Assembly: GCF_900108875.1 (NCBI RefSeq)
Contig: NZ_FNYJ01000007.1
Location: forward strand, 230,535-294,534
Length of the DNA: 64,000 nt
Reading direction: 5' to 3'
From: Pseudomonas sp. NFR16
GTDB taxonomy: Bacteria > Pseudomonadota > Gammaproteobacteria > Pseudomonadales > Pseudomonadaceae
Positions within the stretch are counted from its first letter, which is position 1. Each line of letters begins with the position of its first letter. A program made the translations under genes and the position numbers. Below, piece after piece: positions 43,697 through 54,507 of this stretch. Below the pieces are notes generated by a model. That model had not been told where the DNA came from, did not search any database, and saw nothing but the letters and a program-made list of their open reading frames with translations.

Positions 43697-43712
43697 GGCT
43701 CTTCCTTAAATA
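43685..43712 (+). promoter_or_regulatory. Sigma-70 promoter of bioBFHCD
   Basis: TTGACA (43685-43690), 16 bases, TAAATA (43707-43712), about 95 bases before the bioB start. The -35 is part of the BirA operator's right arm, so biotin-loaded BirA would block it. Confidence 0.6.
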
Positions 43713-43805
43713 TGCCGAACATCCGTGTTGCGCCTGTGGGCTTTACGGTTTTGCCGCTTGTGCGAAACCGCCCGGGTCATCTTCAAAAACATCAAGGAGC
43801 CGCCC

Positions 43806-44861
43806 ATGAGCGCCAGCATCAATGCCACTTTGCGTCACGACTGGACCTTAGCCGAGGTCAGGGCTCTGTTTACACAGCCCTTCAATGACCTGCTGTTTCA
43901 GGCGCAAACCGTGCATCGCGCTCATTTCGACGCTAACCGCGTGCAAGTCTCCACCCTGTTGTCCATCAAGACCGGTGCCTGCCCTGAAGACTGCAAGTAC
44001 TGCCCGCAATCCGGGCACTACAACACCGGCCTTGAGAAAGAAAAACTGATGCAAGTCCAGCAAGTGCTGGAAGAAGCTGCTCGCGCCAAGGCCATCGGTT
44101 CGACCCGTTTCTGCATGGGCGCTGCCTGGAAACACCCGTCGGCCAAGGACATGCCCTACGTGCTGGAAATGGTCAAAGGCGTGAAGGCCATGGGGCTTGA
44201 GACGTGCATGACCCTCGGCAAACTGGATCAGGATCAGACCAAGGCACTGGCCGAGGCAGGTCTTGATTACTACAACCACAACCTCGACACCTCGCCGGAC
44301 TTCTACACCAGCATCATCACCACGCGCACGTACAGCGAGCGCCTGCAGACCCTGGCGTACGTTCGCGACGCGGGCATGAAAATCTGCTCGGGCGGCATTC
44401 TGGGCATGGGTGAATCGCTGGACGACCGCGCCAACCTGCTGATTCAACTGGCCAACCTGCCAGAGCATCCTGAGTCGGTGCCGATCAACATGCTGGTCAA
44501 GGTCGCGGGGACGCCGCTGGCCAACGCCGAAGACGTCGACCCGTTCGACTTCATTCGCATGCTGGCCGTTGCGCGCATCCTGATGCCGCAGTCCCACGTG
44601 CGCCTGTCGGCAGGTCGCGAGGCGATGAATGATCAGATGCAGGCCCTGGCGTTCTTCGCCGGCGCCAACTCGATCTTCTACGGCGACAAACTGCTGACCA
44701 CCGCCAACCCGCAGGCCGACAAGGACATGCTGCTGTTCTCGCGACTGGGCATCCAGCCTGAAGCGCGCGAAGAGCACTCGGATGAAGTGCACCAGGCGGC
44801 CATCGAACAGGCGCTCATCGAACAGAAGAGCAGCGAGATGTTTTACGACGCGGCGGTGTGA
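43806..44861 (+). CDS. bioB: Biotin synthase
   Basis: 351 residues. Radical SAM enzyme that inserts sulphur into dethiobiotin. SAM-cluster cysteines in GACPEDCKYCPQSGHY; the second [2Fe-2S] cluster uses Cys in TRFCMGAAW, ETCMTLG and an Arg in HVRLSAGRE. AAGGAGCCGCCC precedes the ATG. First gene of the biotin operon. bioA is not in this window, as is common in Pseudomonas. Confidence 0.97.
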   Translation: MSASINATLRHDWTLAEVRALFTQPFNDLLFQAQTVHRAHFDANRVQVSTLLSIKTGACPEDCKYCPQSGHYNTGLEKEKLMQVQQVLEEAARAKAIGSTRFCMGAAWKHPSAKDMPYVLEMVKGVKAMGLETCMTLGKLDQDQTKALAEAGLDYYNHNLDTSPDFYTSIITTRTYSERLQTLAYVRDAGMKICSGGILGMGESLDDRANLLIQLANLPEHPESVPINMLVKVAGTPLANAEDVDPFDFIRMLAVARILMPQSHVRLSAGREAMNDQMQALAFFAGANSIFYGDKLLTTANPQADKDMLLFSRLGIQPEAREEHSDEVHQAAIEQALIEQKSSEMFYDAAV

Positions 44862-44878
44862 CAGCACGCGGATCCCTT

Positions 44879-44966
44879 GTAGGAGCGCGCTTGCCGGCGA
44901 TGGCGGTGTGTCGGTCGGTCAAGATGGCGCAGACAGACCTGTATCGCGAGCAAGCGCGCTCCTACA
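44879..44966. repeat. REP element within the bio operon
   Basis: TGTAGGAGCGCGCTTGCCGG and GCGAGCAAGCGCGCTCCTAC as an inverted pair across about 48 bases, between bioB and bioF. Confidence 0.8.
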
Positions 44967-44999
44967 GGCCCACATTTTCTGCTTAACCACGAGGCCTGC

Positions 45000-46182
<1,183 letters not shown>

Positions 46183-46190
<8 letters not shown>

Positions 46191-46914
46191 CCGTTTGATT
46201 CTGTTGCCGGGCTGGGGCCTTGGCGTTTCGCCGCTGGAGCCGCTGGCTGCGGCGTTGCGAGGCCTGGACGAACATCTGCATGTCGAAATAGAACCGTTGC
46301 CCGACCTGGACAACGATGACCTCTATGACTGGCTCGACGAACTCGACGCCACGCTGGCCGACAACGTCTGGCTCGGCGGCTGGTCGCTGGGCGGCATGCT
46401 GGCGGCCGAGCTGGCCGCGCGGCGGGGCGAGCGGTGTTGTGGTCTGGCGACGTTCGCCAGCAACGTGTGTTTCGTCGCCAGAAGTCAGTGGCCCAATGCG
46501 ATGGCACAGACCGATTTCGACGCATTCATTGCGGGCTGCAAGTCCGATCCGGAAGCGACCCTCAAACGCTTCAGTCTGCTGTGCGTGCAGGGCGCTGAAG
46601 AGCCGCGCGCCCTGTCGCGTCAACTCAAGGCGGGCGCACCGCATGGATCGAGCAGTGGCTTGATCGAGGGCCTCAAACTGCTCGAGCAGATGGACACGCG
46701 TGCGGCGTTGCAGGCGTTTCGTGGCCCGCAATTGCATCTGTTCGGCGGGCTCGATGCCTTGGTGCCGGCCGAAGCATCGGCAGATTTGCTGACACTTTTG
46801 CCCGACATTGAGGTCGGTGTCATCGAGCAGGCCAGCCACGCGTTCATTCTGGAAAATCCACATGGCGTGGCGGCGGCCGTCCAGGCGTTCCTACATGAGT
46901 CCGGTGATGACTGA
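46183..46914 (+). CDS. bioH: Pimeloyl-ACP methyl ester esterase BioH
   Basis: 243-residue alpha/beta hydrolase. It removes the methyl ester from pimeloyl-ACP to end fatty-acid-type elongation of the biotin precursor. LLPGWGLG is the oxyanion region, LGGWSLGGMLAAELA holds the nucleophilic Ser, LFGGLDALVP the acid and ASHAFILENP the catalytic His. Overlaps both bioF and bioC. Confidence 0.94.
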
Positions 46915-47755
46915 TCTTTCCCATTGTGCGGTGCTCAAAGCCGTGAAACAGCAACAGGCGACCCTCCAGAGCCACCTCCCTGACAAGCGTCAGGTGGCGG
47001 CCTCCTTCTCCAAAGCCGCGGCCAGCTATGACAGCGTGGCGGACCTGCAGCGTGCGGTGGGCACAGAACTGCTGTCGCGTTTGCCGGACCTTTCGCCCTC
47101 GCGCTGGCTGGATCTGGGCAGCGGCACTGGTTACTTCAGCCGCGTGCTGGCCGAGCGATTCGCTCAGGGTGAAGGCGTTGCACTGGATATCGCCGAAGGC
47201 ATGCTGCGACATGCACGTCCATCGGGCGGCGCTCAACACTACGTGGCGGGCGATGCCGAAAACCTCCCTTTGCGCGATGGCTGTGTCGGGCTGATGTTCT
47301 CCAGCCTGGCGGTGCAATGGTGTTCGGATTTTTCAGCGGTACTGGCGCAGGCCGAACGCGTGCTTCAGCCGGGCGGCGTCTTCGCTTTCGCGAGCCTGTG
47401 TCTCGGGACTTTGTATGAGTTGCGCGACAGTTGGCAGGCCGTCGACGGCATGGTTCACGTCAACCGTTTCCGCGGTTTCGACGATTACCAGCGTCTCTGC
47501 GCCGCCAGTGGAATGCACGTGCGCAGCCTCGATGTGTTACCGCATGTGCTGCATTATCCAGACGTTCGCAGCCTGACCCACGAGTTAAAAGCGTTGGGCG
47601 CTCACAACATTAACCCTGGTCGTCCCGGTGGGCTGACCGGCAGGGCGAGGATTCAGGCGCTGATTCAGGCCTATGAGGCGTTTCGTCAGGAAGAAGGCCT
47701 GCCCGCGACCTATCAGGTCGTCTACGGCGTGCTGGAAAAACCATCGATTGTTTAA
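46907..47755 (+). CDS. bioC: Malonyl-ACP O-methyltransferase
   Basis: 282 residues. Class I SAM methyltransferase that methylates malonyl-ACP to start pimeloyl synthesis. SAM motif LDLGSGTGYFSRVLA; further motifs GDAENLPLRDGCVGLMFSSLAVQWC and LQPGGVFAFASL; C-terminal GLTGRARIQALIQAYE. The ATG at 46907 overlaps the bioH end; an ATG at 46895 would add four residues. Confidence 0.95.
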   Translation: MTDLSHCAVLKAVKQQQATLQSHLPDKRQVAASFSKAAASYDSVADLQRAVGTELLSRLPDLSPSRWLDLGSGTGYFSRVLAERFAQGEGVALDIAEGMLRHARPSGGAQHYVAGDAENLPLRDGCVGLMFSSLAVQWCSDFSAVLAQAERVLQPGGVFAFASLCLGTLYELRDSWQAVDGMVHVNRFRGFDDYQRLCAASGMHVRSLDVLPHVLHYPDVRSLTHELKALGAHNINPGRPGGLTGRARIQALIQAYEAFRQEEGLPATYQVVYGVLEKPSIV

Positions 47756-47842
47756 AAAGTGACCGAGTTAGCGAGCGCTGTTCGTGTGGGCGCTATAGTG
47801 ATAAGGCAATAGTTTGAAATATCTGAACGGATGGTCGCCACG

Positions 47843-48523
47843 ATGAGCGTTGCTTATTTCATCACGGGAACCGATACCGATGTTGGCAAGACCACCATTG
47901 CGACGGGACTCCTTTACGCGGCGCGACAGTCCGGACTGAGCACGGCGGCGGGCAAGCCCGTCGCGTCGGGCTGCGACGTGAAGCCAAAAGGGCTGCGCAA
48001 TTCCGATGCCGTCGCATTGCGGGCCGAATGCTCGATTCCACTGACCTATAACGAGGTCAACCCGGTCGCTTTCGAACCGGCCATCGCTCCACACCTGGCC
48101 GCCCGCGAGGCAGGCGTTGCATTGACGGTGCAGTCATTGCTGGGCCCGATGCGACACATCCTCGGCAAAAAGGCCGATTTCACCTTGATCGAAGGCGCGG
48201 GCGGCTGGCGCGTGCCGCTGGCCGATCAGGCCAATCTCTCGGACCTTGCCATCGCATTGAAGCTGCCGGTGATTCTGGTGGTGGGCGTGCGCCTGGGGTG
48301 TATCAGCCACGCGCTGTTATCGGCCGAAGCGATTGCCAACGATGGGCTGCAACTGGCGGGCTGGGTGGCGAACATTATCGATCCGAAGACTTCACGTCTG
48401 GAGGAGAACCTTGCCACGCTGGCCGAGCGGCTGCCCGCCCCTTGCCTGGGCCGGGTGCCGCACATGAAGAAGGCCACTGCGGAGATGATCGCCGAGCATC
48501 TGCACCTGGAGTTGCTGGATTAA
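47843..48523 (+). CDS. bioD: Dethiobiotin synthetase
   Basis: 226 residues. ATP-dependent ring closure of 7,8-diaminopelargonate to dethiobiotin. P-loop ITGTDTDVGKTTIATGLL, then GKPVASGC, LIEGAGGWRVPL and VILVVGVRLGCISHALL. Last gene of the biotin operon. A start at 47831 would add four residues. Confidence 0.96.
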   Translation: MSVAYFITGTDTDVGKTTIATGLLYAARQSGLSTAAGKPVASGCDVKPKGLRNSDAVALRAECSIPLTYNEVNPVAFEPAIAPHLAAREAGVALTVQSLLGPMRHILGKKADFTLIEGAGGWRVPLADQANLSDLAIALKLPVILVVGVRLGCISHALLSAEAIANDGLQLAGWVANIIDPKTSRLEENLATLAERLPAPCLGRVPHMKKATAEMIAEHLHLELLD

Positions 48524-48633
48524 CGCGCTTGGGGGATGTTCCGCGAACTGCCGGGGCCTTTGCAGCGAATCCAGGCAGCTCGGCGTGTCAGACACAGCCA
48601 GTGCGCCGGTTCTGCTGCCGCTTCGCGCCAGTT

Positions 48634-48809
48634 CGCGGGACAAGCCACGCTCCTACACTCACCGACAGGAGCGAAACCGCGGGATGAGCCACGCTCCTGC
48701 ACTCACAGACAGAAGCGAAACCGCGGGACTAGCCACGCTCCTACGCTCACAGACAGAAGCGAAACTGCGGGACGAGCCACGCTCCTGCATTTAGGGGCAG
48801 GAGCGAGAT
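48634..48809. repeat. 44-bp tandem repeat array (4 copies)
   Basis: Units begin at 48634, 48678, 48722 and 48766 with exact 44-base spacing. Each begins CGCGGGA(C/T)(A/G/T)AGCCACGCTCC and continues with a purine-rich ACAGA(A/G)GCGAAAC spacer; the last diverges at its end. The core is the GTGGCTTGTCCCGCGA REP family, so this is a head-to-tail expansion of one REP half. It fills most of the 297-base gap between bioD and the aldehyde dehydrogenase; no gene is present. Confidence 0.9.
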
Positions 48810-48820
48810 CGGGGGTAAGC

Positions 48821-50296
48821 TCACTGCTGCAAATACCAGCCCCAAGGCTGGTCGCTGATGTACTCGGTCACCTGCTTGACCTCCAGATAATTGTCCAGGC
48901 CCCACTGACCCAATTCCCTGCCGATGCCGCTGTGTTTCATCCCGCCCCACGGCGCTTCGACGAACGTGGGTTGTGAGCAGTTGACCCAGACGATGCCGGC
49001 GCGCAGGTGGTTGGCGACTCGCGTCGCTCTTTCCGGGTCGGCGCTCATGACCGCTGCGGCGAGGCCGAAGCGACTGGCGTTGGCCATCTGCACCGCTTGC
49101 TGTTCGTCCTTGAAGCGCTTCACGCAGAGCACCGGCCCGAAGATTTCTTCACGCCAGACAATGCTGTTGTCAGCGGGCTCATCGAAAATCGCCGGTTCCA
49201 TGAAGTAGCCCTCGGTCAGGTGCGCTGGCCGCTTGCCGCCGGTCAACAACCGGGCGCCGCTGGCTTTGCCCTGATCAACGAAACCCAGCACCTTTTCGTA
49301 CTGCCCCCGACTCACCAGTGGGCCCAGCAATACGCCGGGTTCGAGGCCTTGGCCGATGGAGATTTTGCGTGTCTCGTCCACCAGCCGTTCAATCAGGCGT
49401 GGGGCAATGTTCTCCTGCACCAGCAGCCGGGAGGTCGCGCTGCACACTTGCCCCTGATTCCAGAAAATCCCGAACAGAATCCACTCGACCGCCGCCTCGA
49501 CGTCAGCGTCATCGAACACGATGAATGCCGATTTACCGCCCAGTTCAAGACTGATGTTTTTGATGTCGCCCGCCGCAGCCGACATGATTTTCGACCCGGT
49601 GGGCACGCTGCCGGTGAAGGCCAGCTTATCGACGCCCGGATGCAGCGTCAGCGGACTTCCCGCCTCGGCGCCCAGTCCGGTCACGACATTGAGCACTCCG
49701 GCGGGCAGGCCGATGCGATCTGCCGCGCCTGCCAGTTCCAGAGCAGTCAGCGGCGTCAGTTCAGAGGGTTTGAGTACCACCGTGGCGCCCGCCGCCAGTG
49801 CCGGCGCGACTTTCCACGCGGCCATCAGCAGCGGGTAATTCCACGGAATGATCTGGCCGGCCACGCCGATGGGCTCCAGACGAACGCGGCAACGAAAACG
49901 CTCATCGGGCAGCGCCAGTGGCTGATCCTGTCGGTCATCCAGCTCGCGGGCCAGACCGGCGTAATAGCGGAAGCACGCAATCGCATCGCCAATGTCCCAT
50001 TGCGCTTCGGGCAGCGGCTTGCCGTTATCGCGCACTTCCAGCGTCGCCAGCGCATCCTGCGAGCTTTGCAGCTCATCGGCCAGGGCTTCCAGCCAGGTCG
50101 CGCGCTCGGCGCCGGTGGACTTCCCCCAATCGCTGTCGAACGCGCGGCGTGCGGCGCGCACGGCATGATCGATGTCTTCCTCCGTGCCGGCCGAGACCCG
50201 TTGCAGCGTCTGTTCGGTCGCCGGATCGATGACGTCCAGATAGCCGCCAAGGTCGGGGCTGACCCACTCGCCGTTGATGTACAACTGATCACGCAT
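48821..50296 (-). CDS. NAD(P)-dependent aldehyde dehydrogenase (betaine/aminobutyraldehyde type)
   Basis: 491 residues. Catalytic motifs: IIPWNYPLLMAAWK (cofactor), LAFTGSVPTGSKIMSAA, general base LELGGKSAFIVF and nucleophile NQGQVCSATSRL. Its start overlaps the end of the second permease by eight bases, placing it in the polyamine-type ABC operon. Likely oxidises an aldehyde made from the imported amine; betaine aldehyde and 4-aminobutyraldehyde are the leading options. Confidence 0.92.
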   Translation of the reverse strand: MRDQLYINGEWVSPDLGGYLDVIDPATEQTLQRVSAGTEEDIDHAVRAARRAFDSDWGKSTGAERATWLEALADELQSSQDALATLEVRDNGKPLPEAQWDIGDAIACFRYYAGLARELDDRQDQPLALPDERFRCRVRLEPIGVAGQIIPWNYPLLMAAWKVAPALAAGATVVLKPSELTPLTALELAGAADRIGLPAGVLNVVTGLGAEAGSPLTLHPGVDKLAFTGSVPTGSKIMSAAAGDIKNISLELGGKSAFIVFDDADVEAAVEWILFGIFWNQGQVCSATSRLLVQENIAPRLIERLVDETRKISIGQGLEPGVLLGPLVSRGQYEKVLGFVDQGKASGARLLTGGKRPAHLTEGYFMEPAIFDEPADNSIVWREEIFGPVLCVKRFKDEQQAVQMANASRFGLAAAVMSADPERATRVANHLRAGIVWVNCSQPTFVEAPWGGMKHSGIGRELGQWGLDNYLEVKQVTEYISDQPWGWYLQQ

Positions 50297-51107
50297 GTGA
50301 GGCTCCTGTGCGGCGATTCTGCAGATGACGGGAGGTGAACAGCAGCGCCAGCGAAGCGCAGATGATCACGGTCGAAACGGCGTTGATCTCCGGCGTGACG
50401 CCGCGCCGGATGGACGAGAAGATGTAAATCGGCAGCGTGGTTTCAGGCCCTGCCACGAAGAAGGCGATGATGAAATCGTCGAAGCTGAAGGTGAACGCCA
50501 GGAGAAAGCCCGCCATGATCGCCGGGGTGATCTGCGGCAGCGTCACGCGCCAGAAGGTTTCCAGCGGTGGCGCGTACAGGTCGGCGGACGCCTCCTGCAG
50601 CGCTTTGTCGAGTGAGTCAACGCGACTGCGCACGATCACCATCACCAACGCCATGGTGAACAGCGAGTGTGCGGCGACCACTGTGAAGAAGCCCATGTTC
50701 AGCCTGGGCATGCTCGGCATCAACTGCGCCAGCAGCGGGTTCAGCACGTCGAACACGCTGATGAAGGCGATCAGCGTGGAGATGCCGATGACGATGCCGG
50801 GAATGATGATCGCGCAGTAGGTCAATGCATCGAACACCAGACGCGCCTTGCTGCCGGCCCGTTGCAGGCCGAAGACCGCGAGTGTGCCGAACAGTGTCGC
50901 CAATACCGCCGAGCACGTGGCGATCAATGCGCTGTTGCCCAGTGCTTCCATGATGAACGGGTTGCTGAACGCCCGGCCGAACCACTGCACCGAACAGCAT
51001 TCGAAGGCCAGACCGCTGCGTCCGGCGTTGAAGCTGAACAGCATGATCAGCGCGATGGGCAAATACAGAAACAGGTACAGCGAGGTGGAGTACGTGCGCA
51101 GCCACAT
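50289..51107 (-). CDS. ABC transporter permease (PotC-like)
   Basis: 272 residues, six membrane segments, with the BPD permease loop EASADLYAPPLETFWRVTLPQITPAIMAG (EAA motif). Second permease of the polyamine-type importer, one base downstream of the first permease. Confidence 0.9.
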   Translation of the reverse strand: MWLRTYSTSLYLFLYLPIALIMLFSFNAGRSGLAFECCSVQWFGRAFSNPFIMEALGNSALIATCSAVLATLFGTLAVFGLQRAGSKARLVFDALTYCAIIIPGIVIGISTLIAFISVFDVLNPLLAQLMPSMPRLNMGFFTVVAAHSLFTMALVMVIVRSRVDSLDKALQEASADLYAPPLETFWRVTLPQITPAIMAGFLLAFTFSFDDFIIAFFVAGPETTLPIYIFSSIRRGVTPEINAVSTVIICASLALLFTSRHLQNRRTGASHA

Positions 51108-51108
51108 G

Positions 51109-52038
51109 TCAGAGCGCTCCTTCGCCAGGTTTTCCGCCGAAGCGGGCGACCAGTTTGAGATAGACGCCGATGATCACCAGCATGATCGCCACCAGCGTCA
51201 TCGCCAGTGCGCTGCCGAACGGCCAGTTGCGCGATTGCAGGAACAGGTCCACCAGTGCGTTGCCGACGAAGAACACCTTGCCGCCACCGAGCACGGCCGG
51301 GATCAGAAACTCCCCCATCAGCAGGATGAACACCAGCATGACTCCAGTGATGATTCCCGGCGCTGACAGCGGCAGTGTGATCCGCCGGAAGCTCTCGAAG
51401 GCGCTGGCGCCCAGATCCGCTGAAGCTTCAAGCAGGCGCTTGTCGAGTTTTTCCAGGCTCACGTAAATCGGGAAAACCATCAGCGGCAGATAGCCGTAGA
51501 CGATGCCGATCAGCACCGCGTACGGCGTGTTGATCAGGCGAACGTCATCCAGACCGACGCTCGCCAGCAAGGCAGGAATGCCCTTGCCGCTGAGGATGAA
51601 AATCCACGCGTAGGTGCGAATCAGGAAACTGGTCCAGAACGGCACGATCACCAGCGTCAGCAGTAACGACCGGTTCTTCCCTGCCTTGACCGCGAGAAAA
51701 TAGGCCAGCGGATACGCTGCCAGCAGGCACATCAGCGTACCCAGCGGCGCCAGCACCAGCGTATTGCTGAACGCTGCCGCGCGTGAGCCCAGATTGAAGT
51801 AGTTGGCCAGCGTCAGGCCGCCGGCATAGCCGCCGACGGCGCTGCGCTCGCCAAAGCTGAAGACCAGAATGATCACCAGCGGCATCACCAGAAGCAGCAG
51901 GAACCACAAGGTCGATGGCAGCAGCATCAGCAACGTGATGCGTCGCGCGAGACTGCGCCGCTTGTTCTGCGCGAGTTGGCTTTCAGCGTCTGCGGCGCTG
52001 CTCTCGGCGTGCCGGGCCGAATTGATGGCGGCATCCAT
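51109..52038 (-). CDS. ABC transporter permease (PotB-like)
   Basis: 309 residues. A charged N-terminal extension of about 35 residues precedes six membrane segments; EAA loop EASADLGASAFESFRRITLPLSAPGIITG. The start at 52038 follows GAGGAACCGTCC; a TTG at 52059 would add seven residues. Confidence 0.9.
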   Translation of the reverse strand: MDAAINSARHAESSAADAESQLAQNKRRSLARRITLLMLLPSTLWFLLLLVMPLVIILVFSFGERSAVGGYAGGLTLANYFNLGSRAAAFSNTLVLAPLGTLMCLLAAYPLAYFLAVKAGKNRSLLLTLVIVPFWTSFLIRTYAWIFILSGKGIPALLASVGLDDVRLINTPYAVLIGIVYGYLPLMVFPIYVSLEKLDKRLLEASADLGASAFESFRRITLPLSAPGIITGVMLVFILLMGEFLIPAVLGGGKVFFVGNALVDLFLQSRNWPFGSALAMTLVAIMLVIIGVYLKLVARFGGKPGEGAL

Positions 52039-52080
52039 GGACGGTTCCTCATGGCTCAAGACGGTTGCTCGGGCGATCGA

Positions 52081-53232
52081 TCAGGCGGACTTGAAGCGAG
52101 CCATCAACTCGGCGCGCAACGGACTTGTCAGGGTCGCGGCGGCACCGAATTCCAGCGGGCTCAATTGCTCGGCGGCCGGGTACATGATCGGGTCATTGAG
52201 CATCTCTTTGGGCAGCAGGGCATCGACGCGCTTGTCACCGCTGGGGTATCCGTGGCTCAGCACTTCCAGCTTGTTGTGCTGCGGGTCGAGCAGGTAATTG
52301 ATGAACGCGTAGGCGGCATCCTTGTGTTCGGCGCTTTTGGGGATCGCGAAGAAGTCGCTCCACAGCTCGCCGCCTTCCTTGCCCAGGGCATAAACCATCG
52401 ACGGAATGTCCCGATGCAGTTGCGAGGCATCGCCGGTCCAGGACATCGCCAGAATGGCGTCGCCGCTGCGCATGGACGGCTGAATGTCGGAGTTGATCGC
52501 GAACAGGTGAGGCTTGACCTCGATCAGCAGTTTCTCCGCGTCGGCCAGTTCTTTCGGGTCAAGGGAGTTGAAGCTGTAGCCAAAGGATTTGAGGGCGTTG
52601 CCGATGGCGGTCAGCTGGTAATCGTGAACCATCGTGCGGCCGTCAGCCTGATCCTTGGCGATCGCCCAGAACTCTTTCCACGACGTCGGTTTGGCCTTGA
52701 GCTTGGCGCTGTCGTAAGCCATGCCGGTAGTGCCCCAGTTTTTCGGCACCGCGTAAACCTTGCCATCGACTGTGCCCTGGGCCATGAACTTCTCTTGAAA
52801 AGCCGAGGCGTCGAAGTTGGGAATGCGTGCCAGGTCCAACGGCTCGATCAGGCCCAGCTTCACGTAGGTGCTGATGGTGTAGTTGGTCGGCACCAGTACG
52901 TCCCAGCCGCTGCCACCTGCCTGCAGTTTGGCGAGCATCTCTTCGTTGGAGCCGAACACGCTCATCGCCACGCGCGCGCCGGTGGTCTTGGCGAAGTTAT
53001 CGAGGTTTTCCTGGCTGTGATAATTCGGCCAGGTCGCCAGGCCAAGGCGGTCGCCGATGTTCTTCTCGGCACCCAGTGCGCTGGCGTCCGGACTGCCGGC
53101 CAGCAGGCCGGGCATGTTGGTGGCCACCACCGCGGCGGCAATGCCAAGACCGGTGCGTCCCAGGAAGTCGCGGCGCGTGATAGAGCCGTTCTGCCAGCTG
53201 CGCATCGTCTTGATAAAGGTCTTCTGGTCCAT
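52081..53232 (-). CDS. Polyamine-type ABC substrate-binding protein, Tat-exported
   Basis: 383 residues. The N-terminus carries ITRRDFLGRTGLGIAAAVVATNM, a twin-arginine signal, unusual for this PotD/F-like family, which is normally Sec-exported. The mature part has typical LGLATWPNYHSQENLDNFAKTTGARVAMSVFGSNEEMLAKLQAGGSGWDVLVPTN and NWGTTGMAYDS. The start at 53232 follows GGGGAGAATGCC. Likely ligand is a polyamine or related amine. Confidence 0.9.
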   Translation of the reverse strand: MDQKTFIKTMRSWQNGSITRRDFLGRTGLGIAAAVVATNMPGLLAGSPDASALGAEKNIGDRLGLATWPNYHSQENLDNFAKTTGARVAMSVFGSNEEMLAKLQAGGSGWDVLVPTNYTISTYVKLGLIEPLDLARIPNFDASAFQEKFMAQGTVDGKVYAVPKNWGTTGMAYDSAKLKAKPTSWKEFWAIAKDQADGRTMVHDYQLTAIGNALKSFGYSFNSLDPKELADAEKLLIEVKPHLFAINSDIQPSMRSGDAILAMSWTGDASQLHRDIPSMVYALGKEGGELWSDFFAIPKSAEHKDAAYAFINYLLDPQHNKLEVLSHGYPSGDKRVDALLPKEMLNDPIMYPAAEQLSPLEFGAAATLTSPLRAELMARFKSA

Positions 53233-53295
53233 GGCATTCTCCCCGTCTGATAAGTGATTCAATCGTTAGAGTGGCTTTGCTCGTTGCTCAAGTCG

Positions 53296-54432
53296 CTACA
53301 GCGCCATGGCCAGGCCGCTGGCGTTGTTCCAGCCCACCTGCACGGCTGCGCCGTGTTCAAACCCGGCGTGATCGAAACTGCCCTGACCACTCGCGCCTTG
53401 CTGACGTGCCACCCGCACGCAAACGATGCCGAAGGGCTGTGTGCGCACGCGGTATTCGGTGATGTTGCCCAGATAGATACGGTCTTCGACGCAGCCGTCG
53501 AGCGTCACGTCCCGGCCCTGCAGGCTGCCTTGGGCGGCGATGTCGATCAGCTCCGGACGCACCGCGATGCAGCCTTCGCTATTGGCGCTCAATGGCAAGC
53601 CGTTGGGTGTCAGCGGGCTGCTCAGTTCAATGCCCTGAGCGGTGCGCAACAGCGCCGAGTTGCCCTGCACGTGGCGCACGGTGCCGCTGAACAGGTTGGA
53701 TTCGCCGATGAAGTCAGCCACGTAGCGCGTGGCCGGGGCTTCGTAGAGTTGTTCGGGGGACGCGGTCTGGATGATCGAGCCGCTGTGCATGACGCTGATG
53801 CTGTCGCTCATGGACAGCGCCTCTTCCTGATCGTGGGTGACCAGCACGAACGTGATGCCGACTTCACGTTGCAGGCGCAGCAGTTCGGATTGCATCTCCT
53901 TGCGCAGCTTGCGATCCAGCGCCGCGAGCGGTTCGTCCAACAGCAGAACGGTCGGTTTATTGACCAGCGCGCGGGCGAGGGCCACGCGCTGTTGCTGGCC
54001 GCCGGACAGCTCGCTGGGCTTGCGATGCCCGAGTCCTGAAAGCCGCACCATTTCCAACGCTTCATCGGCGCGGCGCTGCTGTTCTTTCTTGTCCGGACGA
54101 GGTGTGAGGTAGCGCAAACCGTAGGCGATGTTCTGCGACACCGTCATGTGCGGGAACAGCGCGTAATGCTGAAACACCATGTTGACCGGGCGTTGATAGG
54201 CCGGCACGCCCGCGACGTTCTTGCCTGCCAGACGCACTTCGCCAAGGGTGGGCTGATCGAAGCCTGCAATCATGCGCAGGGTGGTGGTCTTGCCGCAGCC
54301 CGAGCCGCCGAGGAAGGAATGGAAGGTGCCGCGCCGAACCTGGAAACTCAAGTTGTTGACGGCTTTCAGGTTCCCGTAGTGCTTCTCTACGTTGCAGAAC
54401 TCGATATCGTTTTCGTGGCGATTGTCACTCAT
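53296..54432 (-). CDS. ABC transporter ATP-binding protein (PotA-like)
   Basis: 378 residues. Walker A LGGSGCGKTTTLRM, signature ELSGGQQQRVALARAL, Walker B VLLLDEPLAALD, H-loop VLVTHDQEEAL, and a C-terminal TOBE domain (about 285-370). First gene of the operon: ATPase, binding protein, two permeases, aldehyde dehydrogenase. Confidence 0.93.
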   Translation of the reverse strand: MSDNRHENDIEFCNVEKHYGNLKAVNNLSFQVRRGTFHSFLGGSGCGKTTTLRMIAGFDQPTLGEVRLAGKNVAGVPAYQRPVNMVFQHYALFPHMTVSQNIAYGLRYLTPRPDKKEQQRRADEALEMVRLSGLGHRKPSELSGGQQQRVALARALVNKPTVLLLDEPLAALDRKLRKEMQSELLRLQREVGITFVLVTHDQEEALSMSDSISVMHSGSIIQTASPEQLYEAPATRYVADFIGESNLFSGTVRHVQGNSALLRTAQGIELSSPLTPNGLPLSANSEGCIAVRPELIDIAAQGSLQGRDVTLDGCVEDRIYLGNITEYRVRTQPFGIVCVRVARQQGASGQGSFDHAGFEHGAAVQVGWNNASGLAMAL

Positions 54433-54507
54433 TGTTGGCTCTCGCATTCCAGTGCATGGGTCGCTGCAATGGAAGCCAAACTAACAATCGCTGTTTTGCG
54501 CTGTATA

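Noticed and set aside
48634..48809. CRISPR array
   Set aside because: The 44-base units are repeated over their whole length with no unique spacers, and no cas genes are present; it is a REP-derived tandem repeat.
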